A DNA stretch of 64,000 nucleotides, from positions 1,178,001-1,242,000 of the forward strand of contig OZ245997.1 of the NCBI GenBank assembly GCA_965230195.1. The letters are read 5' to 3'. A program made the position numbers and the translations under genes. This document shows, piece by piece, positions 44,063 through 54,599 of the stretch (position 1 is its first letter; each line of letters opens with the position of its first letter). The notes under the pieces are model-generated. The model saw only the letters and a program-made list of their open reading frames with translations, ran no database searches and was not told the origin of the DNA. Source of the DNA: Putridiphycobacter sp965230195. GTDB lineage: Bacteria; Bacteroidota; Bacteroidia; Flavobacteriales_D; Crocinitomicaceae.

Positions 44063-47009
44063 TTTCGCTGAATGCAACGACGTTTCGTTTTGTTTCTTTG
44101 TCGGATAGGTGACGACCGCCAACACGGAACGTGGTTAGCTTCGTCGTAAATTCAGAACGCAAACAAAGCGTGTTAATTGTCAAATAAACCGTAATACAAT
44201 AAGCAGCAAACTTTACGCAGACATTTGGACGTGCGTAATGGCGCATTTGTTGATTTTTTAGCGGATGTGTAAATTAAACGACCAAGTACTGTATGAAACT
44301 GGTGCTCGCTAAATTAAAAAGCGGCGCGCACGTTAGCGGGATATTAGTTCGCTTCTCAATGGTAGTCGATAATGGTTCACCAGATTTCTTTTGCAACCGC
44401 ATATGTCCAGTGTCCTGTTGTACATCCATTTGCGTAATCTGATCGCAATTCAGCGGAGGAAAGTTTGCTAAAAATATGAATGAATCGATCTCGCTTCGAC
44501 GATAAAAAGGTTTCGTCGCGCCACCAGCAGCCATTGCACAAGCGCGCAACCTAAACATTAAAAGCAACGAACGAACGGCATAGAACCAATTACCAGCTAC
44601 TCTCGAATTTTCTTGCATTCCAACGAGCCTCTACTGAGAAGGATCGGCTGCAACGTAAACTCGAGTTTTTCTCTTAATAGCACAGCGGGGTGAGCAGCCA
44701 GAAAGAATCCCAATTCCGTGAAATAGTTACCTAAGATTTTGCGGACGCCGGCGTGCACTTTTTTAATAGATGACGGTCCTTGCATCGCTTATGTCGTTCT
44801 CGAATGAATTAGGGACACATGACAGCTTAGATCGCCCCTTTCAAAACACTGCGAAGCGTGTCGTCATGTCTAGCGTATGGTCAGATTGTTGCTTAAGCTG
44901 AAACTGGCTATTGAAAGTGCTTTCTTCACTTCATGTGCCCGTAGGTCCAGAACGCACGTAAGGTAAAATCGCCGTCGAGAAGTTCATGCATGACAAATTA
45001 ATTAACAAACATCCATGGACTGGCGAAAATTTCCTAAACGAAATTATTTTCTTGTTCGGTGGACTGACATGACGTTTGTATTCTTGGCAAATACGAGTAA
45101 CTAACGCACCATCTAGGTCTTCTTTCGAATTCTTCAATTATTACGTTTGCCTGATATTGATTCATCTTTGGTATTGAGTACTGTCATGCCCTCCGAAGGA
45201 CAGAGGAGGAGAAGCCAGACCGAAGATGAAGACATGCTGAGAAACATGACGAAAGCATATAACGTCATGCTCAATCTCACGTATAAAATGAGGGGTACGA
45301 ACAGACAGTCGATTTATTGTTAAAAGCAAAGTTCGTTACGATCTGCGAAAAGTCTATACTGCAGTCTCTTGCAACGCCCGTACGTTTTACGCGTATCAGT
45401 ACAGTAATGAGAATCAAGTCTCTCTATTCAAATGACTTACTTCGGAGGAGAAGATGCATAGATTTCGTTATCATGCATTTGCTTTAGGCGGGAAAGATAT
45501 TTTTTGACAAGGGATGAGGGGTTTTCGATTTTGTGAGTTGGTCGTGACCTATTTGCCCTTTCAAGTCTGGTTGGAATGTTGTGTCCAAGTTCTTGAATGA
45601 ACTGCTTAAAGTTAATCGATACTTTGATGCAATCACGAAGTCGTTTGGTAGTCTTCTTATTCAACATTTGTGTTTAAACGTTTGTGGCTCATGAACATGC
45701 AGTGAACGACAGGGCATTTCTTTTTTCGCTCTTTCTCGGAGAAAGCTCTGCGCGAATGGCTCATGACGACGGGCTTCACTTTTAGCGTCCTTGGCTTACT
45801 TTCCTTCGAGAATGTGATGTCAAATGCGCTTGAAAAATTGAACCGAACTACGAAATCCTACTTCGATCACATCAGAACGGCTTCTGACAGTCTTGTTGTG
45901 ACAGCACTGGTGATAAATACAAACGATCGCAGAGACAAGGCGCACAATACACAATATAATAGAAGTTCACATTCCTGGATTTTAATACGACTTCCAAGCG
46001 GGCTGAGTGTCCTCCAGATCATTCTAGAAAGGACTATATTGTCGCGGCCAGTCGATCGGCAATTGCAATAGTCGGCCTATTCCGTCATTGTGTTTGACTT
46101 TTATCGTAATTTGTTATCTGAACCTTTCCCTTTTTGATTTGTAGTTGGAACTAGCCTACGGAATTCGCCCCTTGCACGCACAGTGGTCTGCCAGTCAATA
46201 TCCTAGCCAACATGCCACGTGTGCGAGCTGTTACCGAATGGTTATTGTATATGAATTCATCTGCGGTATCCGTGTTCTTTTTTACTTAAACAATTAAGAG
46301 TTGTTTTATTGATCATCGAACTAGATCAACGTTTTTTCAATATTTGCGAGAGTAGCGTTTCGTCTGTGCTTCGAGACGCGGTTTCTCAACTTCTATGTGC
46401 AGTTTATAATGGAAAACCTAATGTAGGATGCAAACACGAAAACATTAGCGAGATTCTTGGCCCGTAGATGCTTCCATGGGCGGGATGCAACCTTCAAGAC
46501 ACACGCCATGCCTGATCTGAAAGACGAAAGACAAGAAGGTCAAAACGAAAGTACACCAAATGCAATAGGAAATGAACTGTCTAACGGAGATCGAATTCTC
46601 TTCGATCAAGAGAAGACGTTGAGACATATCATGATCCCTACCAACATTCATTCAGACCAAAGGCAGGTTCCGCGGTTCGATGAACTCGCTTTGTAAAAAA
46701 TCCATACTCAAACTGATCAGATGAAGGGAGAACGGTTTCGCAGACTGAATCATATTTAACCTACGTGGCCGACGCTAAAGATAGCAGTAGAAATCGCTAT
46801 GATGACAGCACCAAATCACGCTAATGCGCGGCACAGACGTGTACGTTCTTGGAAGAGTTGAGATTTCACGCCCCCTGTTACAGCTGCTTTAACGTTTCGT
46901 TTTTTGCTTCGAATATACGACGTTGCTTGACTCAAAACTTGCAACGTCCGTTCATCCGTGGTCCAGTCGACGACACCACGAAGCACAGCCCTGAGAAGAA
47001 ACGACAAGC
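44063..47009. other. large AT-richer spacer with unproven small ORFs
   Basis: About 2.9 kb. The left part is the duplicated promoter region of sulfotransferase B. Further right are coding-like fragments that I could not assemble: 44597-44785 minus (LGFFLAAHPAVLLREKLEF), 45186-45294 plus (MPSEGQRRRSQTEDEDMLRN, ending at a GT), 45437-45667 minus (VSINFKQFIQELGHNIPTRL), 45763-46071 plus (TGFTFSVLGLLSFENVMSNA) and 46507-46696 plus. None matches a known family. They may be young genes or remnants. Confidence 0.35.
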
Positions 47010-48180
47010 ATGACAACCGTTCGAACACACTCAGAAGTTGGAGATGTATTTGACCGTGTCCTCATGGGCATTGCAAAACTGAGCCATCCCGAACGCGGCC
47101 TTGCCGCGTTGAACTATCGACCGAATCCAGGGGAGGTCTGCATCGCCTCCGGTTATAAGTGTGGAACCACGTGGGTCCAACAGGTACGCAGATCCAATTT
47201 CTAGACAGAGCACGAATTGAAATGCCACGGCAGATTCTCCATGGACTGCGCTCAGGCGGTGACATGAGTTTCGAGGAGATCGACGAAGTCATCGCAAACC
47301 TTGAATTCAGTCCCCATGGAGCACACATCGACGCACCGCAACCCTTCCAGCCAAACATGTACAAGACGCATCTCACATACGAAGACTGCCCCAAGGGATT
47401 TTCCAAATACATCGTCGTTACCCGGTTCGTACACATCTGCCCAGATCACACTATAAAAATATAGAGGTTTGTTTAGAAACCCCAAAGATGCTGCCATTTC
47501 TGGTTACTGGCACCTCCGTGACTGGTTCTTCAACTCGGACGAAATGGACCTTAATGAGTTCGTGGATTACTTTGCAGCCAGTGAAGTACCTGAAAAGTAC
47601 AGATTCTTTGCAGGAATGCAGTTAAGACACCAAGGTAAGATCAACTCAGTCGAATCACGCCTTTGAATAAGTCTTGAGCTGTAGCGTCTTGGTATCCGCA
47701 CCGTAAAGATCCGAATGTCCTGTGGCTGCATTTCGAAGATCTGAAACAAGATCTCAGGAAATGCATCGATCTCATATCGGACTTTGTGAACATCGGTGTC
47801 GGTGATTCCGATCTCCTCGATCTCGTCGAGCACCAGGTCGTCAATTATCTTTCGACCTTACAGAATTACTCACTCACTTTACTGTTCGACAGGCCAGTTT
47901 CGATTTCATGAAGAAGCATGCATCGAAGTTCCACGATCTGCCGTTGAAACGAATGAGAAATGCTGCTGCTGGATTGGATCCTGAAAATGCCACGAGTACA
48001 ACGCCAAAGATCAGAAACGGGAATGTCGGTGAAGGAAAGATTCACCTCACACAAGAGATGTCCGATGCAATCGATGCCAGATGGCATAATCTTCTCTCCC
48101 CGTTCACCGATGCAAAGAACTACGACGAGATGCGCCAGAACACGCTTCGAGAACTCGGACGTCCTTTCGGCGAACCCTGA
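47010..48180 (+). CDS. cytosolic-type sulfotransferase, copy C (possibly impaired)
   Basis: Exons 47010-47183, 47234-47424, 47477-47634, 47685-47836 and 47893-48180; introns of 50 to 56 nt, all GT-AG; 320 residues. The frame is intact, with MYKTHLTYEDCPKG and TRNPKDAAISGY present. Two normally conserved positions differ from the other three copies. The phosphosulfate loop reads GYKCGTTWVQQ (Ser to Cys), and the C-terminal motif reads RNGNVGEGKIHL (Trp to Gly). Exon 3 and intron 3 are nearly identical to copy D, while exon 1 is diverged and exon 5 (RMRNAAAGLDPENATSTT) resembles copy A. A PTPA pseudogene follows, as intact PTPA follows copy D. Confidence 0.88.
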
Positions 48181-48251
48181 GTCGCTGTGAGATTTCGACC
48201 TCACGCTCAACACTGATCCTCTCTTTAATGTCATTTATGCAAACGCGCGGA

Positions 48252-48692
48252 ATGTAGAATGAGCGCCTGCCTTACTGACGTGCCGACGACGTCTTTACGT
48301 TGTCGGTGCGGGAAGTCGTTGTTGTGAATGCATGTGACGCCGAACGCTAGCGAATAGCATCTTCGGCTCACGAATTCCTGAGATTCATCCTCACCGTCAG
48401 CAATGCGGTGCGCGGCGTCAACTCAAATGACGACGACGTCCGAGTGACGCTTCCCACTCAGTACATCCTCGATTTGCCATGCGCCTTTCTCTGCATGGTT
48501 CATCCACATGGATCAGCAAAATCCCTCAACGCGAACAGTCAATGCGCTATGGTAGTCTTGCCTTTCGCATGCGACATCGACAGGAGTTTTGACCATCTCG
48601 TCGAAGATCGTGAAGATCGTGCATCCATTGCGATTCTCTCTGCTTTTCGCTTTCTTTGTCACATCCGTCAGATCAGAGCTCGGCGAAGTGAT
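48252..48692 (+). pseudogene. PTPA pseudogene fragment
   Basis: Diverged copy of the 5' part of the PTPA gene at 53019. The upstream GCGGAATG context is shared, but the second codon of PTPA (AAG) is TAG here, an immediate stop. Matching stretches include GATTCATCCTC, CATCCTCGATTT, CAATGCGCTATGG, GAGTTTT.ACCATCTCGTCGAAG and the region around the intron and start of exon 2. Frames are broken by indels and part of exon 1 is missing. Its position right after sulfotransferase C mirrors PTPA after sulfotransferase D, so it came from a block duplication. Confidence 0.8.
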
Positions 48693-49079
48693 GAAATGGA
48701 CGCATTCGACGAAGGCGATTCTATTCTTGCTGTCCATCAGGCCGCCTCTTTCGAGATCTGATCGATATCTATCGCGCATCGTGTTTATCGCTTCGTCTCA
48801 AGCTTCTCCTGTTAATGGTATTGCTGCGACATACGATGTGCGTTCAACGGCACCCAAACTCGTCGTCGAATTCGGATGTCTTCCACTTCTCGACAGTCGT
48901 TGCTGCACCAAAAAATCGATCTCTTACATTTCGTCGTGGATGTCATTGCAAGTTTTCCTCGGATCTCCAGAGATATGATAATTTTCGGCACAATGTCGAA
49001 AACACATTGGCCAACAACGGTCATCTGAATGCCGCTGCAAGAACCATACAACGTCGGATTTGCACTTGCGCCGATATCC

Positions 49080-49342
49080 TTATGGTTTATTTCGGTGTTT
49101 CTTTTTTCGGCTATTTCGTTCTCTTTTTTCGACAAACCACTCGATGGCACGTCTTTTTGGCACGTTATATATCTGCTGCAGACTCCTGGACACCAACAAC
49201 TCAGCAAGGACGGTATAGATTGGCAGTCGCACCGTATTTCTTCTGTCGAAGGCCGCGTCGTCGAGAGCCAGAGTTTTTCGAGCCCTTCGGTCTGCATCCG
49301 AGTTAAGGGCGGTGGCGGAGGCGGCGACTCCACTTCTGTCAT
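49080..49342 (-). CDS. small homeodomain protein, OCP3-like
   Basis: Two exons, 49342-49233 and 49185-49080, joined over a 47-nt intron; 71 residues. After the acidic proline-rich start TEVESPPPPPP comes a near-complete homeodomain: helix 1 LTRMQTEGLEKLWLSTTRP, helix 2 STEEIRSLQQIYNVPKRR and recognition helix AIEWFVEKRERNSRKKKH. The KRxAIEWFxEKR pattern resembles the plant OCP3 homeodomain (RKRVVKWFEDKR) more than animal homeodomains. It has almost nothing outside the domain. An in-frame stop lies directly before the ATG. The homeodomain appears only when the intron is removed. Begins 22 nt after the stop of a second homeodomain gene on the same strand. Confidence 0.75.
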
Positions 49343-49363
49343 TCATCAAAATCTTGCCAAAGG

Positions 49364-49901
49364 TTATGACGCTGAAGTGGTGCCTGAATCTGATCCGAGG
49401 ATATCTGGCGGGGCGCGCGCTTTCTGTCTTTGCTTCTTCTTTCGGCGCACCTCATCCACATGATTTTTGAGTTTTTGATCGGCCTCTTGGCTCTGCTTAT
49501 GCGCCGATAGAATCGATTCGCGGACGCTACGATCAAGGCTTGTCACGGCGGGTTGAAAGAGAGCGTTTACTCTGATCGCATATTTCGCATTTCTCTGAGC
49601 CAGAGAAGGATAACCCGTCTTGGGAGGCCGAGTTCTCGAGACAGCTGAATAACCTGAGGGCAATGACAATAGTGAAGCTCAAACGAGGATAGACGGTAAC
49701 CCCGAGCTCTTTGCGGTTACACAGAAACCTCTTTTCGAGCGCATTCTGTTGCCATGGTTCGAGGTGAGCCAACTCTATTCTCGTTTTGTGTTCGTGTTGC
49801 CACACCCCTTGTGATGCCGACGTGGAATTACGAAACGCGCAGAGCTGTCGACCACAGGTGACGACAGGTCGCGCGGCAACGCCCAAAAAAAGCCGATGCA
49901 T
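49364..49901 (-). CDS. divergent homeodomain protein
   Basis: Exons 49901-49701, 49653-49571 and 49526-49364 with 47- and 44-nt introns; 148 residues. Homeodomain-like pattern: LAHLEPWQQNALEKRFLCN (helix 1), VIQLSRELGLPRR (helix 2) and VILLWLREMRNMRS (helix 3 with the Trp core). The loop between helices 1 and 2 is about two residues shorter than standard. The C-terminus is a charged helix (NHVDEVRRKKKQRQKA). The ATG at 49901 is the best start in frame, but the region before the domain is Cys/Ser-rich and may contain an unseen intron. Forms a same-strand pair with the OCP3-like gene. Confidence 0.55.
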
Positions 49902-50300
49902 CAAACAAGGAGGCGCTGCAATGATAACATCATTTGCGAACCCATGGGCATTTAAAGCTTCGTACGAGAGCACACATCTCTCATAAATGACCCAATGGTG
50001 ATCAAGAACCCTCTCTCTACTCGATGGCGTCTCCAATGCACGAGAAGCAAAATCGTTTGGAGTCTGTTCCACGTATCAAACCTATTACCTGTCGAAAAGC
50101 CGAAGAGGTCACCTGGATGCGTGTTTCTTATTTGGAGCAGCAGTTATACTAATTTCTCGATGTAACGAGAAGCATGGTCGACAGAGGACAGCATACATTG
50201 TAGCTTTATCGTATACTGACATAACCTAAGATGTTATTGGTTCGTTTGATCGATGACGATGCTGCGAGGAGCTGATGCGGATCCTTGCCATAGGAAGTGC
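49902..50300. other. intergenic spacer
   Basis: About 400 nt between two minus-strand genes: promoter of the homeodomain gene and 3' region of the hypothetical gene at 50301. No feature supported. Confidence 0.35.
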
Positions 50301-50683
50301 TCATCGACGAATGCTGAAAAGAGTCTCGTGTTCAAAAAGGATGGTCGACAGTTCCAAGGTCGGTCGGTAATTATACAAGAGACGTCCACTCGGAATTGCT
50401 TTGTGATCATCCATGTGACGATAGGGAGGAGTGAGCGAGATGTGAACAGAGGTCGACAAGAACAGCAACTCGCCAAGCGGATTGAGGAATACATGATGAT
50501 GCGTTTCTTCTTTCGATAGGCCAAGTGTCGGTATGCACACGTCGGTCGAGTCTCGTGTGATATGGAACGAAAGGCAAACATACTTGCATGCGGCAGTCCA
50601 ATCTCGGCGTCTGACAGTGACTGTATCTCCTTAACCAATGCTTCGGCGGTCGATCGTTTTCGTTTCCACTTCTGCGCGGCCAC
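50301..50683 (-). CDS. hypothetical protein, partial model
   Basis: An exon at about 50683-50608 (KRKRSTAEALVKEIQSL, ending PHA before GTATGTTTG) joins in phase through a 70-80 nt intron to THHHVFLNPLGELLFLSTSV and the following open frame ending at 50301. The join restores one continuous frame, which argues for a real gene. No ATG was found for the first exon, and it overlaps the 5' end of the CPBP gene on the other strand, so the 5' end of one of them must be wrong. Family unknown. Confidence 0.35.
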
Positions 50684-51624
50684 AACGCGTGGTCAGACAA
50701 CAGCGCGTTGCAAAGCGGAGACAGATCGAACGAAAGATATCTTCATGTCGCCGCCACGTCGAGGATACCGAAAACGATTCAGAAGACGAAAGCGATTTAG
50801 GCGAGAATTCATGGGACGCATTCAATCTCTCCGTCACGCTGCTCTGTTTTCATTTGACCATGAGCAGCGGATCCGTTCCCCTATTCGCGGCAATGATGAA
50901 CACGTCCATCGGCGATCTCACGACATCCCAACTCGCATGGATGGGTCTATCACAAAGTGTTATCCAGATTGCCGGTATCAAGACGATAGCCGATCGCTTT
51001 GCTGAGAATGACGATGGATTGGCACTGTCCGTCAGATTTCGTCTGGACAGGAGAACGTTGATGATTAGTGTCATCGCAGCAGCAGTCGTCGATCTCATCG
51101 ACACGCAGTTGTCGCACTGGTTGCCTCCTTCCGAACCGTCGCTTTCTGAGATCCTTGTCGGTCAAAGAGACGATCCGGTTGCGGCGGCCGTCGTGGCTGT
51201 GATGGCGGTGTGTGTTGGTCCAGTTCTGGAAGAGTACCTTTACCGTGGTCTTCTACTACCTTGCCTTCTCACCTTCTACCCTCTTAACATTTCTCTCCTT
51301 GTCAATGCATCGATGTTTGCCATCGAACATTTCTCGTTGATGGCTTTTCCGCAGCATTTTGTCTGCGGGGTTGTTTCCGGAGTGGCTTACGTGGAATCGA
51401 ACGGCAACCTCGTCGCCGCCATCCTGGTTCATGGACTTGTAAACGCTATAGCTGTTATCGAACGTGTTTCGATTTGTACAACGAAGCATATAAGGAGGCC
51501 TACCTGCGCGATGCTGCACGATATCTGTATTCTTGTCGCATTCCGCGTAACAATCCTTTCAACTAATCGTTGTCATCTTGCTTCTATCCGCCGCCGTGCT
51601 GTAAACCATTCCAAAAGATCTTAG
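50638..51624 (+). CDS. CPBP/ABI-family (CAAX protease-like) membrane protein, probably plastid-targeted
   Basis: Single open frame of 328 codons. The CPBP family comprises membrane proteases related to RCE1, several of them in plastids. Motif 1 is GPVLEEYLYRGLLLPCLL with the catalytic EExxxR. Motif 2 is SMFAIEHFSLMAFPQHF with the conserved His. Motif 3 is AAILVHGLVNAIAV with the second His. Four to six membrane spans flank these. The N-terminus (MLRRSIVFVSTSARPQRVV) is Arg/Ser-rich like a transit peptide and is followed by an acidic linker. The C-terminal 50 residues after the third motif are not conserved and may be read-through of an intron. Sulfotransferase D starts 64 nt downstream. Confidence 0.82.
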   Translation: MLRRSIVFVSTSARPQRVVRQQRVAKRRQIERKISSCRRHVEDTENDSEDESDLGENSWDAFNLSVTLLCFHLTMSSGSVPLFAAMMNTSIGDLTTSQLAWMGLSQSVIQIAGIKTIADRFAENDDGLALSVRFRLDRRTLMISVIAAAVVDLIDTQLSHWLPPSEPSLSEILVGQRDDPVAAAVVAVMAVCVGPVLEEYLYRGLLLPCLLTFYPLNISLLVNASMFAIEHFSLMAFPQHFVCGVVSGVAYVESNGNLVAAILVHGLVNAIAVIERVSICTTKHIRRPTCAMLHDICILVAFRVTILSTNRCHLASIRRRAVNHSKRS

Positions 51625-51687
51625 CGAGCTGTCTATTTACAACAGATACGACGCCACAGCAATTGTTGCTTTTGGAAAAAACGAAAA

Positions 51688-52873
51688 ATGGCTTCGGTTC
51701 GAAGTTATTCAGAAGTTCCAGAAATCGTTGAACTTATCTCCACAAGAATCAAAAACCTGTCTCGCCTAGACCGCATCATGGCAGTTCTAAACTACAAGCC
51801 GAATCCTGGAGAGATCTGCCTCGCCTCCGGATTCAAGTCTGGAACCACGTGGGTTCAGCAGGTACGTACGTTAGTTATAAATCTGAGTCGGGTGTTAATT
51901 GCATCCATAGCAGATTCTCCATGGGTTGCGTTCGCGCGGAGACATGAATTTCGAAGAGATCGACGATGTTGTTGTCAACCTTGAATACAGTCCTTACGGT
52001 CCAGAAATTGACACGCCACAGCCTTTTCAGCCAAACATGTACAAGACACACCTCACATACGAAGAATGCCCTAAGGGATTTTCCAAATACATCGTCGTTA
52101 CCCGGTTCGTACACGTCTGCCTATGTCACACTGTACTGTACAGATAGACGTTTGTTCAGAGACCCCAAAGATTCTGCCGTTTCTGCTTATTGGCACATAT
52201 GTGACTGGATCTTCACCTCGGACGAAATGGACCTTAATGAGTTCGTGGATTACTTTGCAGCCAGTGAAGTACCTGAAAAGTACAGATTCATTGCAGGAAT
52301 GCAGTTAAGACATCAAGGTAGGATCAACTCGGTTGAATCACACCTTTGAATAAGTCTTAAGCTGTAGCGTCTTGGTATCCGCACCGCAAAGATCCGAATG
52401 TCCTGTGGCTGCACTATGAAGATCTGAAACAAGATCTCAGGAAATGCATCGAGCTCATATCGGACTTTGTGAACATCGGTGTCGGGGATTCCGATCTCCT
52501 CAATCTCGTCGAGCACCAGGTCGTCAATTACACGTCAGCCTTACAAGGATCACTCACTCACTTTACTGCTCGCCAGGCCAGTTTCGATTTCATGAAGAAG
52601 CATGCGTCGAAATACTGTGAATTCCCCTTTAAGCGATTAAGGAACCATGCTGTGGGATTGGATCCGACTGCAGGCACGACTTCCGCGCCGAAGGTCCGAA
52701 ACGGCAAAATTGGCGAATGGAAGCTTCACCTCACACAAGAGATGTCCGAAGCGATCGATGCCAGATGGAAGAAGCTCCTCTCCCCATTCACCGATGCAAA
52801 GAACTATGAAGAGATGCGCCAGAACACGCTTCGAGAACTCGGACGTCCTTTCGGCGAAGCTAAGTCGGCATGA
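51688..52873 (+). CDS. cytosolic-type sulfotransferase, copy D
   Basis: Exons 51688-51861, 51914-52104, 52160-52317, 52368-52519 and 52577-52873, identical in length to copies A and B; 323 residues; all introns GT-AG. Motifs intact: ASGFKSGTTWVQQ, MYKTHLTYEECPKG, TRDPKDSAVSAYWH, WLHYEDLKQDLRKC and VRNGKIGEWKLHL. Exons 3 and 4 with their shared intron are nearly identical to copy C, while exon 5 (KRLRNHAVGLDPTAGTTSAP) matches copy B. PTPA follows in the same direction. Confidence 0.92.
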
Positions 52874-53018
52874 GAGAGAAGTGGGTGTGGTGGATTTGCA
52901 AGAGCCATGACCCAAAACCTACCAGCTCTTGGCTTCGTCAGTATGAGATTCCAGACGTCGTGTACAACACATTCCATTTTGAAAGCGTCTTTACGTGATT
53001 GTATGCGAAAACCGCGGA

Positions 53019-54243
53019 ATGAAGAATGAACGCCTTCCCGATATACCGACGACCTCTCCGCGTCGTTCACCGATGCGCAGTCGCAGTCCCGTGTCGCAAC
53101 GACAACTTGATTTCGCGAGTGCCCGCGCTCTGCAACAGGAGGCCCAGATATCGGCAGAACCCGTGATGCCGTCCATCGTCAACAGCTTCGTCGGCTCACC
53201 ACGTCTAAAGCCCGCCAAGAAACGCGTCCACTCCATTGACGATTTACGACGATTTCTTGAATCTTCCTCCGCTCGCGAGTTCCTGGGATTCATCCTCGCC
53301 CTCGGCGAGTCGGTCCGTGGCGTTAAGCTGACAGACGATGTGCAAGTGGCACCTGCCATTCAGCGCATCCTCGATTTCCTTGCACGTCTTTCGACATGGA
53401 TCGACGAAATCCCTCCGCATGAGCAGACAATGCGCTATGGCAATGTGGCCTTTCGCAAGTGGCACGATCGACTGGAGTTTTCCAACCATCTCGTCGAAGG
53501 TCACACTCCCTTTTACCACGCTCCGTATCCATTCACTCTTTCCAGAGATCGTGGGCGATGAGCTTAAAGGTGCTGTGGTGGAATTGACTCCATATGTCTA
53601 TGACAGTTTTGGGAACAAGTCGAGGATTGATTACGGGACGGGGCACGAGACAAACTTCTTTGCTTTTCTTTTCTGTCTGGCCAAGCTTGGATTGATTACG
53701 GATGGTGATCGTGTGGCAGTGGTCACTCGTGTGGTGACCTCGTATCTGGATCTGATGCGAAAGCTCCAGATGACATATGGACTGGAACCGGCCGGATCGG
53801 CTGGCGTCTGGGGATTAGACGACTATCAGTTTCTCCCCTTTGTTCTGGGAGCTGCACAACTGATCAACCATCCCGTGTTACCACCTTCCTCAATTCTACA
53901 AGAAGACGTCGTGCGCTGTCACGAATCGCACTATATGTTCTTTGGATGCGTCAGCTTCGTACAGAAAGTGAGTGACAGATATCGCTGGTCTGTCTTCCCT
54001 GAGTCTGTGTGTGGTGAAGATGAAGAAGGGGCCATTGGCAGAGACGTCACCTTACCTGTTCGATACCTCCAAGGTCCCGACATGGACAAAAGTGAGTATC
54101 GGGGTGCGGTATGGAGAGATAAAGGGGGTCGTGTTGTTTAGGTCCATAGTGGACTGATTCGGATGTATCAAGGCGAAGTGCTGACCAAGTTTCCAATCAT
54201 GCAACACTTCTTGTTCGGCACACTTCTTTCGTTTCCAGAATAG
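53019..54243 (+). CDS. PTPA: serine/threonine-protein phosphatase 2A activator (PTPA)
   Basis: PTPA reactivates PP2A and has peptidyl-prolyl isomerase activity. Four exons: 53019-53499, 53546-53967, 54020-54091 and 54142-54243; introns of 46, 52 and 50 nt; 358 residues. Conserved blocks: EIPPHEQTMRYGNVAFRKWH, VVELTPYVYDSFGNKSRIDY, GTGHETNFFAFLFCLAKLG, WGLDDYQFLPFVLGAAQL, MKKGPLAETSPYLFDTSKVP, TWTKVHSGLIRMYQGEVL and TKFPIMQHFLFG. These include the ATP- and peptide-binding glycine-rich region. The N-terminal 60 residues are Ser/Arg-rich and variable. The start ATG at 53019 is the position matched by the TAG-interrupted start of the pseudogene at 48252. Confidence 0.95.
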
Positions 54244-54443
54244 TGCCGATCGGCACATTTCATTGTTGTGGAGAAGAGGGCTAGATGCATATGGCGCGTC
54301 GTGAATTTTGCGGTTGGATTTGTTGTTGTTGCTAACACGCAGAGAATAGGGACTCCGTTGTTAAATTGATGTTCCATCAAGAGCTCTGCAAAGGACTTCG
54401 ACAATACAACGTGCTTTGCTCAAGGGATGGATGGGCTCTTTGC

Positions 54444-54599
54444 TTAGAGCTTCAGTTTGGTTCTTCTCCAATGGCGTCGCTTTGCGTTGTATTTGATCTT
54501 GTTGTTTGTGCGAAGGCGAATCCAGTAAGGAATCGGTCTGTTCTGGCGCATCTTTTTCGCAAGTTTGCGCTTGACGGTCGCAGTTTTGGTAGCCGGCAT
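54444..54599 (-). CDS. RPL39: 60S ribosomal protein eL39
   Basis: A complete 51-residue intronless gene, from ATG 54599 to TAA ending at 54444. The product reads MPATKTATVKRKLAKKMRQ, then NRPIPYWIRLRTNNKIKYN and AKRRHWRRTKLKL. It aligns without gaps to eukaryotic eL39 (conserved KRKLAKK, QNRPIP, WIR.RT.NKI.YN, KRRHWRRTKL). eL39 lines the nascent-peptide exit tunnel. It is so short that length-filtered gene finding misses it. It lies between the stop of PTPA (other strand) and the stop of the dynein-tail gene (same strand). Confidence 0.97.
   Translation of the reverse strand: MPATKTATVKRKLAKKMRQNRPIPYWIRLRTNNKIKYNAKRRHWRRTKLKL

Noticed and set aside
48815..49463. Plus-strand open frames that look like membrane proteins
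   Set aside because: They are antisense to the OCP3-like and divergent homeodomain genes, whose frames are restored by proper introns. The hydrophobic runs are the complement of Lys/Arg-rich helices.
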